DNA from: Rhodocyclaceae bacterium
GTDB taxonomy: Bacteria > Pseudomonadota > Gammaproteobacteria > Burkholderiales > Rhodocyclaceae
Reading direction: 5' to 3'
Assembly: GCA_030824275.1 (NCBI GenBank)
Contig: JAVBXY010000035.1
Location: forward strand, 1-64,000
DNA length: 64,000 nucleotides
Part shown: positions 61,869 through 64,000 of the stretch, one piece after another
How positions within the stretch are numbered: the first letter of the stretch is position 1
Layout of the letters: the number at the start of each line of letters is the position of its first letter
The notes under the pieces: model-generated
The model's input: only the letters and a program-made list of their open reading frames with translations
The model's database searches: none
Told to the model about the DNA's origin: nothing
Position numbers and translations under genes: made by a program

Positions 61869-62795
61869 ATGAACACACTCATCGACTACAAAAACGGCAT
61901 CTACGCCATTGACGCGCTCTACGTGCGCCCCCAGCTCGCCGCCATCCACCTGATCGAAAGCGAGGGCCGCGCGGCCTTCGTCGATACCGCCAACTACCAG
62001 GTCATGCCGCAGGCGTTGGCGGCGCTGAAGGCCACCGGCCTGACGCCGGAGTCCGTGGACTACGTGATCCTTACCCACATCCACCTCGACCATGCCGGCG
62101 GCGCCGGCGCGATGATGGATGCATTCCCCAACGCAAAGCTGGTCGTGCATCCGCGCGGCGCCCGCCACATGGCCGAGCCCTCGAAGCTGATGGCCGGCGT
62201 CGAAGCGGTTTATGGCAAGGAACGGGCGCGGGAGATGTACGGCGTACTGCAACCAATACCTGTCGAACGCATCATCGAGGCCCATGACAACACGACGTTG
62301 AAACTCGGCAGCCGCGAGCTGCTCTGCATCGACGCGCCCGGCCACGCCCGCCATCACATCGCCATCGTCGACAAACAGACCTCGGGCATTTTCAGCGGCG
62401 ACACTTTCGGTATCAGCTACCGGGAATGCGACGTGGACGGCCGGCCCTTCCTCTTCCCGTCCACGACGCCCTCGCAGTTCGATCCCGTGGAAATGCGTGA
62501 CTCCATCGAACGCATGATCAGCTTCGAACCGGAAGCCATGTACCTGACCCACTACAGCCGCATCGCCCCGCCACGCCGACTGGCGCAGGAGGTGTTGCGG
62601 CGCATGGACGAATGCGTGCGCATCGCAAAAGTCGGCTCCGGTGATACGGCGAAGATCGAAAAGGACATGGCCGCCTACCTGCTGACCGAAGCACACGCAC
62701 ACGGCTGCAAGCTATCCGATACGGAAATCCTCGACATCTGGGCGCTGGATCTGGAACTCAACGCCCAGGGCATCGCCCTCTGGGCGCAGGGATGA
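61869..62795 (+). CDS. MBL-fold hydrolase
   Basis: 308 residues. HxHxDH is HIHLDH (H70, H72, D74, H75). GHARHHIAIVDK and GIFSGDTFG give further metal ligands. Glyoxalase II-like group; probably hydrolyses a thioester or lactone made in the same pathway. It is the last gene of the operon. Residues about 253-261 (KVGSGDTAK) are a repeat copy. Confidence 0.85.
   Translation: MNTLIDYKNGIYAIDALYVRPQLAAIHLIESEGRAAFVDTANYQVMPQALAALKATGLTPESVDYVILTHIHLDHAGGAGAMMDAFPNAKLVVHPRGARHMAEPSKLMAGVEAVYGKERAREMYGVLQPIPVERIIEAHDNTTLKLGSRELLCIDAPGHARHHIAIVDKQTSGIFSGDTFGISYRECDVDGRPFLFPSTTPSQFDPVEMRDSIERMISFEPEAMYLTHYSRIAPPRRLAQEVLRRMDECVRIAKVGSGDTAKIEKDMAAYLLTEAHAHGCKLSDTEILDIWALDLELNAQGIALWAQG
62627..62653 (+). 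repeat. Dispersed 26-bp repeat, copy 15 (inside the MBL gene)
   Basis: AAAAGTCGGCTCCGGTG then ATACGGCGAA. Differs from the mmsA copy in three bases; encodes KVGSGDTAK in the same frame. Confidence 0.75.
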
Positions 62796-62811
62796 TCAGC
62801 ATGCGTTAACG

Positions 62812-62843
62812 AAAAACGCCAGCCCGTTCAGGCTGGCGTTTTT
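62812..62843 (+). terminator. Rho-independent terminator
   Basis: AAAAACGCCAGCC-CGTTCA-GGCTGGCGTTTTT, perfect 8-bp stem with T-run, 17 bp after the MBL gene stop. Its reverse also serves the tRNA operon. Confidence 0.93.
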
Positions 62844-62851
62844 CTTGATGC

Positions 62852-62927
62852 TGGCGTCCCCACGGGGATTCGAACCCCGGTTCATACCGTGAAAGGGTAT
62901 TGTCCTAGGCCTCTAGACGATAGGGAC
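62852..62927 (-). tRNA. tRNA-Glu (TTC)
   Basis: 76 nt with encoded CCA. Acceptor GTCCCTA, anticodon loop CTTTCAC gives TTC; T-arm GTTCGAATC. Confidence 0.97.
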
Positions 62928-62934
62928 TTATCGT

Positions 62935-63010
<76 letters not shown>

Positions 63011-63071
63011 ACAAGAGAGGCCGCATTATAGGGAGCCGTTTCCGGCCTGTAAACCCTTTCGGGAAACTTTT

Positions 63072-64000
63072 TTACAGCAGCTTGCCGGGATTCATCCGCC
63101 CTGAGGGATCGAGGGCATTTTTGACGGCCCGCATCAGGTCCATTTCGACTTCGCTCTTGTAGCGCAACACTTCCTCGCGCTTGAGCTGGCCGAGGCCGTG
63201 CTCGGCGGAAATGGAGCCGTTCAGCTCATGCACCAGATCGTGCACGATGCGATTCACGGCGGCAGTCTGGGCGATGAAATCACCGTTGGCCTGGGCATTG
63301 GGCTTGGACTGGTTGTAGTGCAGATTGCCGTCGCCGATGTGGCCGAAGCAGACGATGCGCACCTCGGGAAAGCTTGCGCGCAGGGCGGCGTCGGCACGGG
63401 CGATGAATTCGGGGATGCGCGACACCGGCACGGCGACATCGTGCTTGATCGACACGCCCTCGATCTTCTGCGCCTCGGAAACGTTCTCGCGCAGGGCCCA
63501 CAGAGCCGCTGCCTGGGCTTCGCTGGTGGCGAAGGCGGCATCGGTGACCAGGCCAGTCTCCAGCGCCTCCTGCAAGGCCGTTTGCAGCGAATCAGCGAGG
63601 TCATCACGAGCGCCGGAGAGTTCGATCAGTACCTGCCATTCCGGTTGGCCGGAAAGTGGATCGCGAGTGTCGGGGATGTGTTTCAGCACCAGCTCCAGCG
63701 CCGGACGACCGACGATCTCGAAAGCGGTAACGTTATCGCCGGCCGCGTCGCGCAGGCGGCCGAGCAGACGCACGGCCGCCGCCGGATCGGGTACGGCGGC
63801 CCAGGCGGTAGCACGCGTGCGCGGGCGGGGGAAGAGCTTCAGCGTCGCCGCCGTGATCAAGCCCAGGGTGCCTTCGGCACCGATGAACAGGTGTTTGAGG
63901 TCGTAGCCGGTATTGTCCTTGCGCAGACCGCGCAGGCCGTTCCAGATGCGTCCGTCGGGCAGCACGACTTCCAGACCCAGAGTCAGTTCCCGCGTGTTGC
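63072..64000 (-). CDS. GlcD-type FAD-linked 2-hydroxyacid dehydrogenase, C-terminal part (cut by window edge)
   Basis: About 309 C-terminal residues; the FAD-binding start is off the right edge. Visible are LGLEVVLPDGRIWNGLRGLRKDNTGYDLKHLFIGAEGTLGLITAATLKLFP and the C-terminal VRIVCFGHIGDGNLHYNQ, ISAEHGLGQLKREE signature of GlcD/D-lactate dehydrogenase proteins. Oxidises 2-hydroxyacids such as glycolate or D-lactate. Minus strand, 62 bp from tRNA-Ala. Confidence 0.9.
   Translation of the reverse strand, partial: NTRELTLGLEVVLPDGRIWNGLRGLRKDNTGYDLKHLFIGAEGTLGLITAATLKLFPRPRTRATAWAAVPDPAAAVRLLGRLRDAAGDNVTAFEIVGRPALELVLKHIPDTRDPLSGQPEWQVLIELSGARDDLADSLQTALQEALETGLVTDAAFATSEAQAAALWALRENVSEAQKIEGVSIKHDVAVPVSRIPEFIARADAALRASFPEVRIVCFGHIGDGNLHYNQSKPNAQANGDFIAQTAAVNRIVHDLVHELNGSISAEHGLGQLKREEVLRYKSEVEMDLMRAVKNALDPSGRMNPGKLL

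Overview
ORGANISM. The window is GC-rich and gene-dense. It looks chromosomal, from a betaproteobacterium that both degrades aromatics and oxidises sulfur, in the style of the Rhodocyclales/Sterolibacteriaceae (for example Sulfuritalea-like lineages). That placement is an inference from gene content: a Dmp-type multicomponent phenol hydroxylase, a complete reverse-type dissimilatory sulfite reductase (rDsr) cluster, DmpR, PaaX, LysR, IclR and FadR regulators, and c-di-GMP proteins. No rRNA, insertion sequence or CRISPR array was seen. LAYOUT. 1-4.1 kb: phenol hydroxylase operon dmpKLMNOP on the minus strand (dmpP cut by the window edge), with a sigma-54 promoter and a DmpR/XylR-type upstream site. 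4.2-7.1 kb: small envelope proteins, a PGDYG protein and a solitary DsrC/TusE paralogue. 7.3-9.0 kb: accessory patch with a HEPN-domain protein and a HicAB toxin-antitoxin pair. 9.0-13.5 kb: LysE-type exporter, CDF metal exporter, and an electron-transfer operon (small secreted protein, flavin/2Fe-2S reductase, membrane b-type protein, octahaem cytochrome c). 13.6-20.5 kb: a Zorya-like set (EH-signature ZorC-like, ZorB, ZorA) beside a class III nucleotidyl cyclase-FHA protein and a soluble Ser/Thr kinase. 20.6-28.2 kb: PepD, a DmpR-type phenol sensor about 18 kb from its probable target operon, FadR-type regulator, EAL-HDOD protein, isochorismatase, PolB-like exonuclease, IclR regulator. 28.3-32.1 kb: a compact PaaA-like di-iron oxygenase pair divergent from a PaaX-like regulator and a ferredoxin-NADP reductase. 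32.1-35.1 kb: diguanylate cyclase, MBL hydrolase, HDOD protein. 35.2-51.9 kb: sulfur island. Rightward it holds dsrABEFHC, an intra-operon terminator, dsrMKLJOPNR and a siroheme methyltransferase; leftward it holds a conserved satellite operon (72-aa protein, Cas6/Cmx6-like protein, tandem TusA, DsrC-like protein, helical protein, TauD-like dioxygenase). 51.9-56.2 kb: cNMP-binding protein, MetY, exported DODA-like dioxygenase, YefM-YoeB. 56.2-57.7 kb: gene-poor accessory stretch bounded by about 41-bp imperfect direct repeats next to tRNA-Asp. 57.7-62.8 kb: LysR plus an mmsA-GMC oxidoreductase-MBL operon. 62.8-64 kb: tRNA-Glu, tRNA-Ala and a truncated GlcD-type flavoprotein. HOW IT WORKS TOGETHER. 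Phenol would be hydroxylated by Dmp under DmpR control. The rDsr system would oxidise sulfane sulfur delivered by TusA, DsrEFH and DsrC, with siroheme supplied by the methyltransferase and amidated by DsrN. MOST UNUSUAL SIGNALS. (1) About 15 copies of a roughly 26-bp dispersed repeat, roughly half of them inside genes and in frame, three encoding the same KVG(A/S)G(D/E)TA peptide in unrelated proteins. (2) A ZorD-less Zorya-like module with possible kinase/cyclase/FHA control. (3) Three DsrC-family proteins that between them show all three one- or two-cysteine arm states. (4) A Cas6-family protein inside a sulfur operon with no CRISPR array.
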